Origin: an uncultured Bacteroidales bacterium
Lineage (GTDB): Bacteria > Bacteroidota > Bacteroidia > Bacteroidales > Bacteroidaceae
Reading direction: 5' to 3'
Length of the DNA stretch: 6,090 bases
Assembly (NCBI GenBank): GCA_945788445.1
Contig: CALZMA010000064.1
Span: 1-6,090 of the forward strand
Part shown: in pieces, positions 5,587 to 6,090 of the stretch
How positions within the stretch are numbered: the first letter of the stretch is position 1
Layout: each line of letters opens with the position of its first letter
Program-made: the position numbers and the translations under genes
Notes under the pieces: generated by a model
Database searches by the model: none
Told to the model about the DNA's origin: nothing
Seen by the model: the letters and a program-made list of their open reading frames with translations, nothing else

Positions 5587-5919
5587 CTATTCCTCCTCTT
5601 CTGTTGTTGAACTACCGAAATATTCATTCCACTTCGAAATGGCAAGCTCTTTGTTTTCTTCGAGCACCATCTCTGCGCATTTCACATCCTTCAGCTTCAT
5701 ACCTTTGTTGTACACAAGTACGATGGCATCGGAAAGTATCTCAAATTTTGCCTTACCTTCAGCACTTTTTACATGAACATGAATAGGTTCTTAAAAGTGC
5801 GTTTTCTCGCCAAGCCCAAGTGAGCAAGCTCCCTTGGGTCTTTTGGCTTAACGAAAACGTTCATGTTCGCGCGAGTAGAAGAAAAAGCGCAAACCAAATA
5901 TTCTTAAAATCTCCGGCAT
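5587..5919 (-). pseudogene. DUF4160 protein gene interrupted by a 72-bp palindromic repeat
   Basis: Codons 1-20 (5919-5860) read M-P-E-I-L-R-I-F-G-L-R-F-F-F-Y-S-R-E-H-E, the usual start of a DUF4160 protein. The frame then enters the repeat and meets TAA at 5850-5848. From 5787 to 5590 the same frame continues with P-I-H-V-H-V-K-S-A-E-G-K-A-K-F, then N-K-G-M-K-L-K-D, E-E-N-K-E-L and K-W-N-E-Y-F-G, ending TAG at 5589-5587. Removing 72 bp restores an 86-residue protein with the family motif H-E-P-I-H-V-H-V. As it stands the reading yields a 23-residue product, because the insert carries two in-frame TAA codons. Internal restart at ATG 5700-5698 would give only the last ~37 residues. The function of DUF4160 is unknown. 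The reading as a pseudogene is likely, though not the only possibility (see findings). Confidence 0.88.
5790..5862. repeat. 73-bp palindromic repeat, copy 2, inserted in the DUF4160 gene
   Basis: This copy is identical to 79-151. Relative to the reconstructed gene the insertion is 72 bp. It can be described as a 68-bp core (5791-5858) flanked by GTTC at 5787-5790 and 5859-5862, which looks like a 4-bp target duplication. The core is a nested hairpin (arms 5800-5806/5853-5859, 5809-5813/5843-5847, 5815-5820/5833-5838) plus a 9-bp asymmetric left tail TTAAAAGTG. It encodes no protein of its own and would need a transposase supplied elsewhere, as MITE- or REP-like elements do. Confidence 0.9.
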
Positions 5920-5946
5920 GAGAAAAGTGTTTATATCTTGACGAAG

Positions 5947-5978
5947 CAAACTTAGGAAATAAAATTGCAACGCACAAA
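5947..5978 (-). promoter_or_regulatory. Bacteroides-type promoter for the DUF4160-DUF2442 unit
   Basis: TTTG (5978-5975), a 20-bp spacer, and TAAGTTTG (5954-5947) match the Bacteroides sigma-factor consensus at every defined position. Transcription would begin near 5940, about 20 nt before the ATG at 5919. The promoter supports the DUF4160 start codon and shows the damaged operon can still be transcribed. Confidence 0.8.
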
Positions 5979-6022
5979 ACATTTACAAAATATTTGGCGC
6001 GCTTAGAGCAGATTACAAAGCT

Positions 6023-6090
6023 ATGCGCTGCATGCCGCTCAACTTTTTCACCTTTCTCTTTGCCATTCTCCTCTCATACATTACTTTTGC
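6023..6090 (+). CDS. Possible start of a secreted or membrane protein, cut by the window edge
   Basis: From ATG 6023 the plus strand reads M-R-C-M-P-L-N-F-F-T-F-L-F-A-I-L-L-S-Y-I-T-F to the window end. This is a short charged start followed by a hydrophobic run, the form of a signal peptide or membrane anchor. It would be divergent from the DUF4160 promoter. No promoter or ribosome binding site supports it. The minus strand is also open here for 25 codons from the edge (ending in L-S-G-M-Q-R-I-A-L), so the strand is not certain. Confidence 0.25.
   Translation, partial: MRCMPLNFFTFLFAILLSYITF

Noticed and set aside
79..5862. CRISPR repeats
   Set aside because: There are only two full copies, 5.7 kb apart, with core genes between them, no spacers of regular length and no cas genes.

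Overview
The window looks like a Bacteroidota chromosome, most likely order Bacteroidales, with GC-rich genes. Three things point there: the neighbouring set DUF4271 protein - HemD - RnpA - YidD, the ~434-residue MetK, and two promoters of the Bacteroides type (TTTG / about 20 bp / TAnnTTTG) with no strong Shine-Dalgarno sites. The genus cannot be fixed from this sequence. Every confident gene is on the minus strand, so it is read here from right to left.

Right end (5183-6090): a perfect-looking Bacteroides promoter (5947-5978) drives a two-gene unit, a DUF4160 protein followed 2 bp later by a DUF2442 + helix-turn-helix protein. The DUF4160 gene is interrupted. A 72-bp palindromic unit sits inside it at codon 20, carries two in-frame TAA codons, and is flanked by a 4-bp GTTC/GAAC duplication. 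Removing exactly 72 bp rebuilds a normal 86-residue DUF4160 protein.

Middle (2006-5140): a second promoter (5109-5140) starts a ~200-nt leader before metK. The leader holds a candidate SAM-II-type aptamer and, just before the start codon, a 15-bp stem followed by a T-run that has the form of an intrinsic terminator. This suggests feedback of S-adenosylmethionine on its own synthase. metK is followed closely by a LOG-family phosphoribohydrolase (34-bp gap) and a DUF4271 membrane protein (33-bp gap), which probably form one operon.

Left part (1-2005): hemD (uroporphyrinogen-III synthase) follows after 123 bp containing a GC-rich hairpin, and ends at a clear intrinsic terminator (1012-1042). 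Next come rnpA and yidD, whose products serve tRNA maturation and membrane protein insertion. Beyond yidD lies a second, 100% identical copy of the 73-bp palindromic repeat (79-151), followed at once by the first ~20 bp of another unit. The window is therefore bracketed by two identical direct copies of an uncharacterised dispersed palindrome.

The points most worth a second look are the palindrome family and its in-frame insertion into DUF4160, and the metK leader.
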